The notes under the pieces: model-generated
The model's input: only the letters and a program-made list of their open reading frames with translations
The model's database searches: none
Told to the model about the DNA's origin: nothing
Position numbers and translations under genes: made by a program
Shown here: piece after piece, positions 10,588-25,969 of the stretch
Position numbering within the stretch: the stretch's first letter is position 1
Layout of the letters: every line of letters starts with the position of its first letter
DNA from: Calendula officinalis
Taxonomy: Eukaryota; Streptophyta; Magnoliopsida; Asterales; Asteraceae
DNA length: 64,000 bases
Direction: 5' to 3'
Assembly: GCA_963853835.1 (NCBI GenBank)
Contig: OY970825.1
Location: forward strand, 40,396,908 to 40,460,907

Positions 10588-10821
10588 TATCAGACCTAAT
10601 TATTTTAATACTTTTATTAAACTGGTTTTTAAGCAAGTTAAATTTTTTTTTAATATTTTCAAATACTTCACTTTTAGACTTCATTAAAAAAGCCCACACA
10701 GCTCTAGAATAATCATCAACCACAGTTAAAAAATATTCAAAACCTTCTCTACTAGTAACTTTATAAGGACCCCAAACATCTAAATGAATTAAATCTCCTA
10801 AATTTTTTTATTTATGTTCAC
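10570..10821 (-). pseudogene. copia integrase catalytic core, broken
   Basis: Translation gives HLDVWGPYKVTSREG, FLTVVDDYSRAVWAFLMKSK and IIRSDNGT, i.e. the first and second catalytic Asp regions of a copia integrase. A TAA at 10577-10579 directly follows SDNGT, where the family has Glu-Phe. A one-base shift in a T-run near 10548-10555 then moves the frame to that of the downstream segment. Confidence 0.85.
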
Positions 10822-11856
10822 TTAAAGGGAATGATTCCTTTGTTTGTTTAGCCCTATGACAGATTTCACAAGGAGAGACATCACACTTCCATCTAATTTA
10901 ATTTTAGGTTTTAGCACATTAACAACTTGATCAGCAGGGTGACCTAATCTATTATGCCAAACTATTTTAGACAGATTGCATTTATTTAAGACATTATTAT
11001 TAACAGAACCGTTACTTACTTCAAGCACATAAAGATCACCACATTCTTCACCAGTCAGCACATTTATCCTTGTTTTCAAATCCTGAATATAGCAATTACT
11101 TTCATCAAAACCAATAAACAATTTACAGTCTTTGGACAACTTTTGAACAGATAATAAACTCACACAATATTCAGGAATAACCAAAACATCATATAAAATC
11201 ACACTATTACTTAGTTTTAAATTTCCAATCTGTTTTATATAAGCATGTGTTCCATTTGGATGACTCACAAAAATTTTTAAGTCGGATACATCAACAATGT
11301 TAACAAGATTTTTGGAGGTACCAGTCATATGTTGATTGGCACTTGAATCAACTATCCAACCAGGAATAGTTTTTGTATTTTCAAGTTTAGCATTTGAATT
11401 AAAAAACTTATGAAAATTAGAATTGAAAATTTTACTTTCATTCAAATAGGTACCTGCCATATTTGACTGAATACCAGAAGTAGAACCACCTTTTTCTCCA
11501 ATTAAATTCAACAATTTTGAAACCTGTTCATTTGAAAGAGTACCACAAAAGGAAGTCCCATTTCTTTGACTTTCAAAAGTGGACACATTGTTAGAAGTAT
11601 ATTTAGATTTAAAATTAGTATTGTTCTTTTTCTTATAACCAGGAGGATAACCAACTAAATCATAACATCTTTCCATAGTGTGCCCTAACATATTACAATT
11701 TGTACATTTCAGATTATGGTTAGGAGGTCTACTAATAAATCTACCATTACTGTTGTTACTGTTATTATTATTACTATTGGAAAACACTTTCGCATTATTA
11801 GATGTATTATTAGACTGTGATGAAAAAACAATTAACATTTTGACCTTTTGACACAT
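10822..11856 (-). pseudogene. copia Gag C-terminus (zinc knuckle), protease and pre-integrase domain
   Basis: An open frame of 344 residues. It starts with an Asn-rich stretch, then a CCHC zinc knuckle (CTNCNMLGHTMERC followed by YDLVGYPPGYK). The protease active site reads WIVDSSANQHMT, so the usual Asp-Ser-Gly is Asp-Ser-Ser. The GAG-pre-integrase block VWHNRLGHPADQVVNVL follows. It is out of frame with both the gag segment upstream and the integrase downstream. Confidence 0.9.
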
Positions 11857-11954
11857 TATCAGTTAAAGAACCTTTCCTATGTGACTCTTCTCTTGATATA
11901 ATACCATAATCAGTTTTAACATCAGGTAACAAGTCTCTAGTTAAAATAATACTT

Positions 11955-12572
11955 CTAATAGGCATATACATCATCCAGTCCCATTAGGAACTGCATGAGT
12001 TTTAAAACTTTACTTTGAACATTAAGAGCATTAGCATTATTACACTCACAAACATGAACTTCAACCATAGAATCATATTGTTTCCATAAAGAATTTAGTT
12101 TATGATAATAATCAGAAATACCTGTACCATTTTGTTTTATATAATTAATTTGATGATGCAAGTTAAAAACCATAAGACCATCAACCTTATCATAAGTCTC
12201 TTTTAATTCATTCCAAATTACACTAGCATTTGTATTAAAAATCTGACCCACACATAATTCATCTGAGATAGATCCTAAGATCCAAGACAACACAACAGAA
12301 TTACACCTATCCCACTGACTAGCTAAAACATCATTGGTTAGACTTTTAATACATGTTCCTTTAATGAATCCAACTTTATTTTTTGTTTCTAATGCTAGTA
12401 ACATAGTCCTACTCCACACATTATAATTCTCAGTACCTTTTAATTTTATTAGAATAATAGGATTACCAGAAGTATCACTCGCATGTAAAAACAAAGCATC
12501 ACTAAAGTCTAGTTTATTTATCAACGTAACTTCATTTTGATCACCCATATCTCCACTAAACAATGAGAACAT
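11955..12572 (-). pseudogene. copia Gag N-terminal domain
   Basis: 205 residues with the retrotransposon copia-like N-terminal and UBN2-type Gag pattern: LFLHASDTSGNP, LKGTENYNVWSRTMLLAL, NKVGFIKGTC, WDRCNSVVLSWILGSIS, IWNELKETYDKVDG, ISDYYHKLNSLWKQYDSM, LMQFLMGLDD. The frame stops after GLDDVYAY. The expected continuation (PIRSIILTRDLLPDV) lies in another frame directly after, so a frameshift at about 11960 cuts Gag from its zinc knuckle. Confidence 0.9.
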
Positions 12573-13229
12573 ACAACAGAGAACACAAACAATAGAGAAC
12601 TAACACACAAACAGATACCAGAACAATTAAACTAAAAACTAATATCTCCTAAAAAGAATCCAAGTCAGTGACAAGATTCCAGGATTCTCTGAAGGAATCT
12701 GGACATGAAATAACTTGGACCTTTCTCTTCTACACAAAATGTTAGTACAGCCTAGATAATCGACAGAAAGGAAAACACACAAAGCTGCCTTGTCTATAGG
12801 CCAAGTATGAAATCCAGGGGGGGTTCATTCCTGTTTAGCAACAGAAACTCCTGGATTCAGATCCTTGCTACAGAATCAAGAGAGATAAAGAACTTACAAA
12901 GTACTCCACGCAAGCATCACTTGAAACAATTGCAGCGGAAGAACAATTAGCGAGGAGAGCACACACGTCTTCTGGATCAGCTAAGAAGAAAGAAGTTTAG
13001 GGTTTCGAAACCCTAAAATCATGAATACGTCAGATCTCCAACGGATATCACAAACTTACAGCGGAAGACTACCTACTACCAGGATCTTAAAGGATACAAC
13101 CACAATCGAACAGATCTGAACAGATCGAAGAGAAAAAAAGCCAGAATATGAAACCCTAATTTTGGCGGAGATTTAGAACGAACAGATCGATCGACAAATC
13201 AAATCAAACTTAGAGACGAGTTTAATCTC
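12573..13229 (-). other. 5' untranslated leader of the complete copia element
   Basis: About 650 bp between primer-binding site and gag with no open frame of note. It is the expected place for the packaging and leader region. Confidence 0.6.
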
Positions 13230-13241
13230 ACTCTGATACCA
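13230..13241 (-). other. primer-binding site (initiator tRNA-Met), complete copia element
   Basis: The minus strand reads TGGTATCAGAGT directly next to the 5' LTR. Eleven of 12 bases match the usual tRNA-iMet-complementary TGGTATCAGAGC. Confidence 0.9.
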
Positions 13242-13749
13242 TGAAGAAATACATGATTTGTGAATCAAAGAACAATAAGAACAACAAGATTTAAACAAAT
13301 TCCTTTCCGATTAAACCAGACCGGTCATGGACCAAAAACAAGACTAAGAATCTCACTACAATGCTCAAAACACTCAACTAATACAGATTCAAGAATGCTT
13401 GAATCAGTAATACAAAACTATCAATATTCACAAATCCTAGAATGAACAGACGAGAGAGAATGAATATTACAGAGAAAACACCTACTATTTCACACACTAA
13501 TAATACAAAATAAAACCCTAAAATTCCTATTTATATCTAGACAAAATACAACACCGACTTATAACAAAAGTTACACTTTTATACCCTGCAAAAGACAAAC
13601 AAAACACAAATAGCACAAAATAAAAATAAAGTAATAAAACTTACCTTTTACTACCTCATTTCCACAACCTCTTACAAAACAGATCACCTGCAACACTAAA
13701 CACACAACTAAACCAAAACATTAGTTTAAACAATTATATTATTTCAACA
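13242..13749 (-). repeat. 5' LTR of the complete copia element
   Basis: 508-bp terminal repeat paired with 7540-8048, followed by TSD TTTTC at 13750-13754. On the minus strand it should carry the promoter. Confidence 0.95.
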
Positions 13750-13865
13750 TTTTCAATAATCTATATCCTGGATTTATACTTTGCAAAGCAATAAAGGGTA
13801 TCTATCTACTTCCATATACTCTATATATATGTTGACGATTGTATTCAATATGTTCGTGTGGTTAG

Positions 13866-14381
13866 TGTTGGAAAATACAAAGGTATTTGTCAGTTGGCAA
13901 ATTTCCTATCATACTTCGCATGTCGCATCGGTCACGAGGAGTTGTGAAACTTTACTTTTAATCGAGCCTCTTCAAATGTCATAACGGTCGACACTAATGT
14001 TGATAATAATGTTGATACTTATGTTGCATTAAAATATATTAGCTATTTTTTGCTCCATAAAGCTTAGTAAAGGCTTGAGAGCCTATATAATGAACACTTG
14101 TGGTGAAAGTTTATACACACACAAAAAGAATAAGCTCCCACTCGATCATGTTGTTGCGTCTTTGATATACTTCATGTGTTTCCAAGTAGTCACTTTGTGT
14201 TGTCGGTAATTCTAGTGCTGTAGAATAATACCGATAAACTGCATCAAATCCTGGGGTTCTACGTTGAGGCTTGCAGCATATAGAGCGCGTAAAAACCTTA
14301 AAGGATAGGAATCATAATTCCGTGCGGTTCATTATTTCAACAAGAATCAGGTGTGTTCATTCCATTTGGTTCTTTCTTATT
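13866..14381 (+). mobile_element. copia LTR copy without internal region
   Basis: Begins TGTTGGAAAATAC and matches the LTR at 32379-32908 over almost its full length, ending in the shared TTGGTTCTTTCTTATT. No internal retrotransposon sequence is attached. It is either a solo LTR left by recombination or a truncated copy. The bases before it (GTTAG) are not repeated after it, so solo status is unproven. Confidence 0.8.
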
Positions 14382-14915
14382 CTATGTTCACTGGTGAATA
14401 ACAATAGTAATAAACAAATTAAAATAATTCAAATTCAATTTATAATTAAATGTGAACAAATATATAATTTGGTGAGCAAATCTACAAATTGCTATTTCTA
14501 AACTAATTTATACAAATGAATAAATTATAGCTGTACAAATTTTACAAATTTTACAAAATCACAAATGAACAAATGATAAAAAAAAGATGCGTTCATAAAT
14601 GAACAAATAAAAAATAGTGAGTGCTAACTTTTGTTCCCAAATGAACAATTGTTAACAATCTGAGCACATCAATCTCACAAACATGTTCTTGTTGCATCAA
14701 ACGCCCATTAGCTCTACAAATACATGCTCTTCACCATTTATTTCCTCCACTCCACCATTGAAACCGTCAACGGTGACCTATCAGAATCCGGTGTTCGAAT
14801 CGCGGAGGATGAAGGTGGTAAAAACCCAGATCTGAGTAAAAAACCATTCAACCGCAACCTGAGTAAAAACCCATATCTGAGATGAAGAACAACGGGAGGG
14901 AGAAAACCAGATCTT
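14382..14915. other. AT-rich non-coding stretch
   Basis: Many repeats of ACAAATGAACAAA-like words at 14400-14640 and of AAAACCCAGATCTGAG-like words at 14820-14885. No gene is recognised. Confidence 0.4.
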
Positions 14916-14918
14916 TGT

Positions 14919-14994
<76 letters not shown>
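14916..14994. repeat. compound microsatellite (TG)n(AG)n
   Basis: About 13 GT units followed by about 26 GA units. The long Ser-Leu and Arg-Glu frames here are by-products of the repeat. Confidence 0.97.
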
Positions 14995-14998
<4 letters not shown>

Positions 14999-15378
14999 GA
15001 AGATGGTGCATGCAATGAGGGCGCGTGAGGCGGTGGAAAACAATGTGACGCCGGTCATCTGCTCCACTTGTGGGTTGTGGTATGTTGCGCCGGTTATGGG
15101 GGTGAGGGAAAGGTTGAGTTCAACCTTTTACAACAATGGGGGTAGATTTCAAAAATGAGATCGGGAGTTATAAACTGGGGCAGTAATTTTAGGGAGATAG
15201 TTAAATGAGGGAATCCGTAATCTTATAAAACTACCCTTCAAGTCTTTTAAATTTATCCATAAGTATTGATTTAATTACCGAATCGCCATCGTTAATCCTA
15301 GCCTTTAATCTCATAATCTAATGGTCAGAAATTGTTCTCGCATTTCTCGCAAAAAATGGCTTCTCGCATGAACCTTTA

Positions 15379-16029
<651 letters not shown>

Positions 16030-16099
<70 letters not shown>
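16030..16099. repeat. (TA)n microsatellite
   Basis: 70 bp of TA between the Helitron and the first foldback element. Confidence 0.95.
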
Positions 16100-18295
<2,196 letters not shown>

Positions 18296-18319
18296 TATAT
18301 ATATATATATATATATATA
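18296..18319. repeat. (TA)n microsatellite
   Basis: Short TA tract between foldback elements B and C. Confidence 0.9.
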
Positions 18320-19546
18320 AGTGAGATCGAGTGAGGACTCAAAATCTAGTGAGGACTGCGAGGACAAATCTCAATCGTTAATCTTAAAGATGTGTGGCTA
18401 AGATTTGCCCATCTTTTTTAAAAAAATTCGTAGTGGCATTCTTGTAAATGGTATGAAATTTTTTATGTTTTTCCTTTAAAGGGTAAAATATCCAAGGGTC
18501 TTTTTGTCTAAAAATTTCAGAATAAAACACAGCTCACGCGCCTTAATATGCATGTAAACACTCTAGCCACGTGTCGCAAGCCTATTGGTTTGACTATTTT
18601 TTTTCCTACCCACTTCTGTTTTTTAGCTATAACTTTTTTTTTCTTTGAAAAAAAAAATCTGAAAAAACCAAAATTCTTAAAATTAAATTCTCTACAAAAT
18701 GAGCATGGACTTGAAAATTTGAAATTTTTTTTTTTTAATTTTATAAAATTTGAATCATTTTGTTATTTCTGGATCATTTTGCTAATTTTGGATAATTTTG
18801 TTATTTATGGATCATTTTGCTAATTTTGCATCATTTTATTATTTATGAATCATTTTGCTAATTTTGGTTTATTTTGTTACACAAATGTTATGATTCAAAA
18901 GTTGTAACAAATTTAATACTTGTAATGATTCAACATTTAATTGAAAATATAATGATCCAAAACTATATTAATTAATATGTATGCTTCAAATATAATGACT
19001 CGTAATATTTTTATTAACTAAATATTTTTATGATCTAAAATGACATGAGTAAATGATCTAATATATGTTTATATGATTCAAAACTATTTGGATTTATGTT
19101 AATATTTTGATCATTTTGTTGAGTTTGCATCATTTTATTAATTTTGGATCATTGTAAATTTTTCGGATCATTGTAAATATTCGGATCAAATTTAAGATCA
19201 TTGTTAACTTTTGGATTATATAGTTAATCTTGGATCATTTTAGCTCAGTGCTGATTTTTGGATCAATGTGATAATTTTTTTTTTCAAATTTTCATAACTA
19301 TACTCATTCTGTATAAAATTTAATTTTAAAATTTTTGACATTTTTAGATTTTTATTTTACAAATAAAAAAAAAGTTATTGGCGAAAAACAAAGTGAGGGG
19401 GAAAAACCCACATCCAATCATTGGATGACAAGTGGACAAGGAGGGAAATGAGGGTTTCAAATAAGACCCTTATGCCCTTTTGTAAACGATTGGACGAAAA
19501 TTGTCCTCGCGGTCCTCACCGGGTTTTGAGTCCTCACCGTTTTATT
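18320..19546. mobile_element. foldback/MULE-like MITE, copy C
   Basis: The left end GTGAGATCGAGTGAGGACTC and inverted right end (GTGAGGACTCAAAACCCGGT) form a TIR of about 50 bp like that of copy A. The same inner words (AGGACTGCGAGGACAA) and GGATCATTTTG arrays (about 18745-18860 and 19110-19270) are present. It is longer than copy A and non-coding. Confidence 0.78.
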
Positions 19547-19601
19547 TTAAAATTTAATGGTTTAGATTGAGATATATTAAATAGAATTCATTATGTGAAT
19601 G

Positions 19602-19604
<3 letters not shown>

Positions 19605-19697
<93 letters not shown>
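19605..19697. repeat. (TA)n microsatellite
   Basis: About 93 bp of TA, 60 bp to the right of foldback copy C and 40 bp left of a gypsy LTR. Confidence 0.97.
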
Positions 19698-19700
<3 letters not shown>

Positions 19701-19735
19701 TGTTATGAATTAAATGTTTTAAAAGAGATTATTAT

Positions 19736-21454
19736 TATAACGACCCGTAATTTGTAAATAAATAAATTGTATAAAAATATGATAATTATGGATAAATCAT
19801 ATAAAACACGTAGAAATTGGTTTCGCGTCATTTGGACACCGTATATGGAAGTTATGGACGAAACCGGGTCGAGACAACAACCGAAAAATGCAGCCCAACT
19901 GCACAGGGGAGTTCGCGACGCGAACATGAGTTCCCGATCGGGAACTGTCAACAGAAATTGGGACTATCGGGCGTGAAGAGTTACCGATCAGATCACGATC
20001 GCGAATTATGCGAGTGGGAAGAAGTTAGCGACGCGAACTTTAGTTCGCGATCGCGAACTTGTCCGACACCAGCATTAAAGTCGGGTTTATCTCATATATT
20101 ACACCCACAAACCCTAGTTTTCTCCCTTTGGCGATTTTTGAGTGAAAGAGCTGGTTTTGGTCGAATCTTTTACAAATCTTTGGTAGATTTCACTCCTAGT
20201 TGAAGATTAAAGGTATATCTTCACTCCTTGATCTTGGTAACATAAGATCTATGTATTTTAATGTATGGGTTTGAAACCCTAGTTCTTGGGGTTTTGGGTT
20301 ATGGTGATATAAGTGATGTATACACTTAATAGATGGTATTTTAACAAAGGAAACAAGTGTATGATTATGATTTGTAAGATTCTTACGGGTTGGTTAAACC
20401 TAGGGTTTGGTGAATCACCATAATTGGGGGAAAGTGTTAGTTAATGGTATCTAGGGATAAATGGATACATTATTAGTAGTATGTGATGTTGAACATCTTG
20501 TGATTGTTGTATTAGGCTTTTGGTAAGTATTGGAAAGTTGATTGATTGTTGAAGCAAGGAAATTGGCGGAAAGAATACGGTTCGAGCATTTTATTGCTAA
20601 GGTGAGTACGTGTGGACTTTACTGAGTACATAGCCATGGAAATACTTTTTATTATATATGTCGAGTCTATTTGATATTTGTGTAGAATTTAGTGTATAGA
20701 GTTAGTTATATATTGTTGAATATAGTTAACTAACTTGTTGATGATTGATGTGATAGCCAAGGGCTTTGATTGAAATAACTGTTGAGTTATAGTAAGGATG
20801 AGACGATGTGATGATGCGGGGGATCCCCGGTCATGAGGATATGGAATGGGGAGCATTTGGGCGGATCCCCATCGGACCATTCTATGATAGTAGTCTTGCT
20901 AACTGGAAATAGTCCGGCGAGTAAGGCAGGTATATGTAGATTGGGCGATTCCCTCTCTCCTTTACCTTGAAGCTTATTAATGCGGGGGATCCCCGGTTAA
21001 TGAGTTAATGTGGTTCTAATTAGCTTGGGGGCAACCCGATAACTAGATATGATTTCTAGGAAAGTAAGGACTTAGAGTCACAATAGGGTGACTAGATAGA
21101 TGGACGATTTACTTGTATGTTGTTTATATGTCTTATGATTATTATTATCATCGGGGTCTAAACCCATGTAGCTCACGAGACGTTTTTGTCTCACGTACTC
21201 CTTGTTATTTTTTCTATGTACTCAGGTTCGGGATCGAAGGTATAGGTGCGCATGGATAGAGATGCGGGGCCTAGAGTAGAAGAACACTAGAACGGATTTA
21301 GACTTAGCTTTGGTTTTGATATATTTTGTAACACCAAACTTATACCCTGATTTTCATACCAAAGGTTTTTGTAAATCCGTATTTTGGGATAGTTCTCCTC
21401 TTTATTAATGATTATTTTGGCCAAATGTTTTGTATTAAAATTTGAGGTGTTACA
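19736..21454 (+). repeat. 5' LTR of the split gypsy element
   Basis: Starts TATAACGACCCGTAATTTG (a TGTAACGACCCG-type start with the second base changed) and ends GAGGTGTTACA, then the primer-binding site. About 1.7 kb, with no partner LTR in the window. At 19910-20065 it contains a cluster of CG-rich near-palindromes such as GTTCGCGATCGCGAAC-like words. Confidence 0.78.
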
Positions 21455-21457
21455 ACT

Positions 21458-21469
21458 TGGTATCAGAGA
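21458..21469 (+). other. primer-binding site of the split gypsy element
   Basis: TGGTATCAGAGA, 11 of 12 matching the tRNA-iMet site, three bases after the LTR end. Confidence 0.85.
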
Positions 21470-21701
21470 TACTGTTTAAGTGAATTAGGTTGGATGACCA
21501 TCCTAGTCTCTGACTGTAACATTAGGAACATAAGATTCCTTGAGTTTATAGGTTGACCTTGAGACTTTATGTTAAGTTTAGGGTTGAACCTAGGGGACCT
21601 ACGAAAGTTGATATAATTATGGATATTGAGTCTTATGCGACTAATGGTTTGTACATAAGGTACTAAACGTTTAATGTCTTTCGTATAGTCTTGATTGAAA
21701 G

Positions 21702-22171
21702 AAATGGTGACCACGTGTAGAAGTGGTAAAGCCCCGGAGGGCCGGGAGGAAGAGATACCTCATGTTGAGATGGTGGTTGAACAAGGAAGTCAACCGTCGA
21801 TACATCGGGATGATGAATCGGAAGTCGGAGCTAATAAGACTCCGGTAACCATGGCGGATCTCCAAACTTTCCTTGATCTAATCAAGGGAACGGTGGCCGA
21901 TGAAGTGCACCGTATTATTGGGGACCGGGAGAGGTCGGGTGGAGACCTTTAATCCGAGGCTAAATCGGATGAGAGAACCGGGGGTAGTGGCACCGGTGAA
22001 CACGGGTGGCCAAAGTGATGCTAGGGCAAAGCCCGATGTGAAAGAAGGTTGCTTGTTTAAATCTTTCATAGCTTGTAAGCCGAATGTGTACACGGGTAGT
22101 TCGGACCCGAAAGTAACTATGAGGTGGATCCGAGAGACCGAGCGGGTCATCGGAAGTAGCAAGTGCAAAAA
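21702..22171 (+). pseudogene. gypsy Gag, N-terminal part (upstream of insertion)
   Basis: Starts with MVTTCRSGKAPEGREEEIPH and continues through VTMADLQTFLDLIKGTVADE. A frameshift near 21945 moves it to a second frame with GCLFKSFIACKPNVYTGSSD and MRWIRETERVIGSSKCKN. This is the N-terminal Gag region of a chromovirus-like gypsy element. It breaks off at the insertion (TSD AAAAA at 22167-22171) and resumes at 26694. Confidence 0.85.
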
Positions 22172-23643
22172 TGTGACAACCCTCAAAATCGAGGATTTGA
22201 CCCGACAATTATTGTAACCCACTTTGTCTGAGTACAACTATCTCATTTAAAAGCATTCATTTTTGCATTTAAGTCTAACATGAACCATACAATTTGTGTT
22301 GTTTGTTCACATCATCATTAGACACGCATCAGTTTGTTTGTGTCTCCTATAGTTAGAACCATACATTTAGCGAGTTGGTGACTCAGGGTAAACTTAAACC
22401 GAACCAAAAATATATATTTTATATTTCATAATGAAGCATTTGCTTAAACAAGTGAACCGGTACAAAAAATAAACACGAAATATCATGCGTGATTATATAA
22501 ACAAGTACTAACAAATAAATACTCAATATGATACGAAAATACTAAAAACAATAAAATCATCATCAAAAACAATAAGTTAATATCAGGAAATAAACTATTG
22601 AAAAGCGAGGTTTAAAATATTTTACGAGTCAATTGTACAGTGTCTATATGGGCCAAAGATTCTATTAATAAACTATATTAATGGAATTAAATTCATTTTT
22701 CGAAATGTATACGTTTTCTTGGAGAAATTGATTATATCTTAAATTTTCTTTATTATTTATACCCCTCACGTGGGTCCTACTAAACGCACGATATTTTCCT
22801 TTTTTTCTTTTTTTTTAATTCAAAACCACTGAGAAAGTTTAGAAGTCAATATATCCGAAACTGTGATTTTTGTTTTGAAAAGATAACTACTGTCATCTCA
22901 GCATTTAATCAAACAATAAATCTGAGCCTAAATCTGTCATGACTTAATTACTATTTAATTACATTAATTAATTTTCCAATAAATTTTTTAGTTTATAAAT
23001 TATAACTTTTTATTTGTAATCTCATCAAGTATCTCCAGATCACATCATGAATAACACCTCAAATTTTAACCTCATTTCACTCTTAACTTTCATTTTAACC
23101 TCATTTTACCAACAAATAAAATATTAATTTGTGTTTATGTTTCAGATCACACCATGTTAGAACACACCTCATGTATATTTTTTTAATTTTCTAGACTAAT
23201 CTAGAGATACATGAGAGAGATTCAGAGAGAGAAATGAGAAAAGCAGGGGAGAGAGAGAGAGGAGAGAGACGGAAACAGAGAGAGACAGAGACGAGAGAGA
23301 TCGGAACTGAAAGAGATGAGAGGTAGGAGCGGCGGAGGAGTGGTGGGCTATGGTGGTTTCCAATCGATTCGGTCAGCAGAGAGGCAGAGCGGTGGTGGGC
23401 GATTGTGGGCGGCGGAGCAGTGGATCTGGCAGAGTGGGCGACGGCAGGAGTTGTGGGCGGCGGAGTGGTGTTTGGCCGGAGCGTTGGGCGGCGGAGTGGT
23501 GGACGACCGAAGTGGGCGGAGTAGTGGTAGAGGCTGAAGTTGTAGACAGTTTTTGTGGCTCAAGAGGAGTGGTGGAGGACGGCTGGAGAGGGTGGTGGTG
23601 GATGGATTAATGGCCGGAGAGGTGGAGGTGGGCGGCTCAATGC

Positions 23644-23647
<4 letters not shown>

Positions 23648-23690
<43 letters not shown>

Positions 23691-23692
23691 TT
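23648..23692. repeat. (GA)n microsatellite inside the solo LTR
   Basis: GA-dinucleotide run of about 40 bp following a longer purine-rich AGAGAG region. Confidence 0.9.
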
Positions 23693-25969
23693 TGATTTAG
23701 GGTTTGCTTGAAATGAGAGAATGGTTAGGTTTTTACTTTTTAGAGGAAAAAGGCTTCTAGAGGGTTTTTAGAAAGGTACCTACTTATTAGTAATTATATG
23801 AATTAATAAAATTAGTGATTAATAAAGATGTGATTATTATTACTAAAGAAAATAGTGTCCATTTTCCAATCATTATTTTAATAATCACTTGTAATCACAT
23901 TTCTTTTCAATCATTTCAATCATTGTTTCATAATGATTTTTTTACTATGGAGTTAGTTTAGAATGACCCTTTTTTTTATCATGTTCCATCAAACTCATCG
24001 ACTTCCCTCTTTACACGGTCAAACCTCCACGTTCGTAACCCATCCCCTCCGTCGATTACCCCACTCTTTAAACAAACTATCCGATCTTGCAGTAATGAGA
24101 CAATTAAGCATCACATTTAATTAATCAAATTAATAACCAATAAAGTTGTAAATTGAAAACCATATGCATCTCTCACACTCTCGTTTGTCTCCATGAAGAG
24201 TAACCAGAAAAACCACAACTCAATTCTCTCTCTCACGTTTGGAAACCAGAAAAACCCACACCTATTAAACCCTATTCAACCTATCTCCGGCGGCGCAATT
24301 CCGGCAAATATCACACCATATTTCTCGGTCTCGGTCTCTTGTAACGAACCAGCATCCAACATCTCCCTTCCTCCTGTTGCAAACAGTGAACACCATCATC
24401 TCTACGTTTTTCCGGCGAACACAGGCGGCCGACGATCGCAGGAAGCAACATCTCCGGCAAACATCTTTTCCAACGTCTCTCTCTCCTTAACTTTAAAGGT
24501 TAACAATCTCTATCTCTCTCTCTCTTTTTTTTTTTGATTTTGAGTTCGAATGAATACGTTGGTGATGGACGTCCCTGGAACCTCGTCTCTATCTCTTGTT
24601 TATTTGGCCGGCAAAACACACACAACTGTGTGCTGTGCATGAACCTGTGTTGGTGTGTGTGTGTCCTGGTTTCACCGTCGCCACGGTCGTCGGTGTATGA
24701 GCCCCTTCGCCTGACGGTTGTGTCCGTAGTTGTCTTCAATGGCGTCGTAGATCCTCCGCCGGCAACGGCCGGTGACTGCTTTTTCTTTGTTGTTGTGTGT
24801 CGAGTCCAACAGAAGTGTTAGCCCAAATAAATCTCTAGCCTAATGTCAGCTTTCGGCCCAGCAGACACAAGATTTTAACCCATTAAGTTTTTGAAACCCA
24901 GCCGATTCTCTCTAGTCCAATACAACCTTGAGCCCAGTATCTGTTACAAACTATATTCGTTTTAGTGTCAAACCCAGCAGACCCTTTTTCAGGAATCTAT
25001 TTATTTAGCTATTGAAGTCATATTCATTTTAAAACATTTTAATTATTTAATATCTTTATTTATTTATTTTATGTAAATAAATAATTTCAGAACTATCTAT
25101 TATTTAATAATTATTTATAAACTTATTTAATTTTAAATAATTATCAGAAGTCTAACTACCCATTATTGTTCAGTCATTACGTAAATCGTTTCAAAACTTA
25201 TATAGTTTAAATACGAGCTCAGTCCATCAATGTCACCAATGTATCGCTCGAGTCAAATGTGTCTATTAGGGAATCATTTTGTATCACTTAGCATAGACGG
25301 GTTATTTGGGCCGTCACTCATTTAATTATTTCTATGCGTTTAGGACGCTAGGATCATTTGGTTGGAAAACACGTTATTATCTACATTTTGGCTAACATTG
25401 CATCATGTGAGTTCACAGCCCCACTTTTTATCGCATTTTATTTATTTTTTTTACAACTTTGGGGTGAAAAACATAACTATTTTTATAAAACTATTTGTGA
25501 CTATAAGTTCACAACCTCTCTTTTACTACTATAGTTTTAACTATTTCACTATTGGGGTGAAAATCATATAAACTATTACTGTTTACGATTATTTGTGATG
25601 AAACTACTTTTGGAAACTTGACAACGAATCCTTATCTCGGACTAGGTTTAGATGTAGTGCATGAAAGTGCGTATATGCTTACATACCATAATCATTAGCT
25701 AGTTGCGACTAGGCCCTGGATATGCAGATAGTACTATTGGCTGAGACTCACCCTCCCACACGTTATTGATCAGTTATTATCGATGTTTATCGAACCACGA
25801 GGAGTGTATATCCAGATTGGAAATGCGTTTAGAGTTGTTGTTTTGGTTATGGACTTAGGGTCGAGATTTTAACTCAAAAGGGTATAGCTAACCTTTTGGG
25901 GGATCACCGTCACATGTTTCTTCTTGCGATTTTATCGTGCCCCTGTTCTCGGAGCAGGTCATTTTAACG

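Larger units (their letters stand above)
7540..13749 (-). mobile_element. complete but mutated Ty1/copia LTR retrotransposon
   Basis: This 6.2-kb element is oriented on the minus strand. Its LTRs begin TG and end CA (7540-8048 and 13242-13749), with 5-bp TSDs TTTTC. A primer-binding site complementary to initiator tRNA-Met abuts the right LTR (13230-13241), and a polypurine tract abuts the left one (8049-8060). The internal domain order is gag, zinc knuckle/protease, integrase, RT, RNase H, diagnostic of copia. Several frameshifts and in-frame stops break the polyprotein, so this copy cannot encode a working set of proteins. The LTRs differ at about 9 substitutions and one indel (about 98% identity), so the insertion is fairly recent. 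Confidence 0.95.

Noticed and set aside
14738..15158. Frames with LSLSLS, HTHTHT and EREREREs
   Set aside because: By-products of the (GT)n(GA)n microsatellite.
20689..20880. Repeated GGGGATCCCCGG words in the gypsy LTR
   Set aside because: Only two to three copies with uneven spacing; ordinary LTR sequence without a clear regulatory reading.
23316..23610. GC-rich Gly/Arg/Trp-rich frames
   Set aside because: Low-complexity GGCGGAG-type sequence inside the solo LTR; several overlapping frames on both strands, none with a domain.
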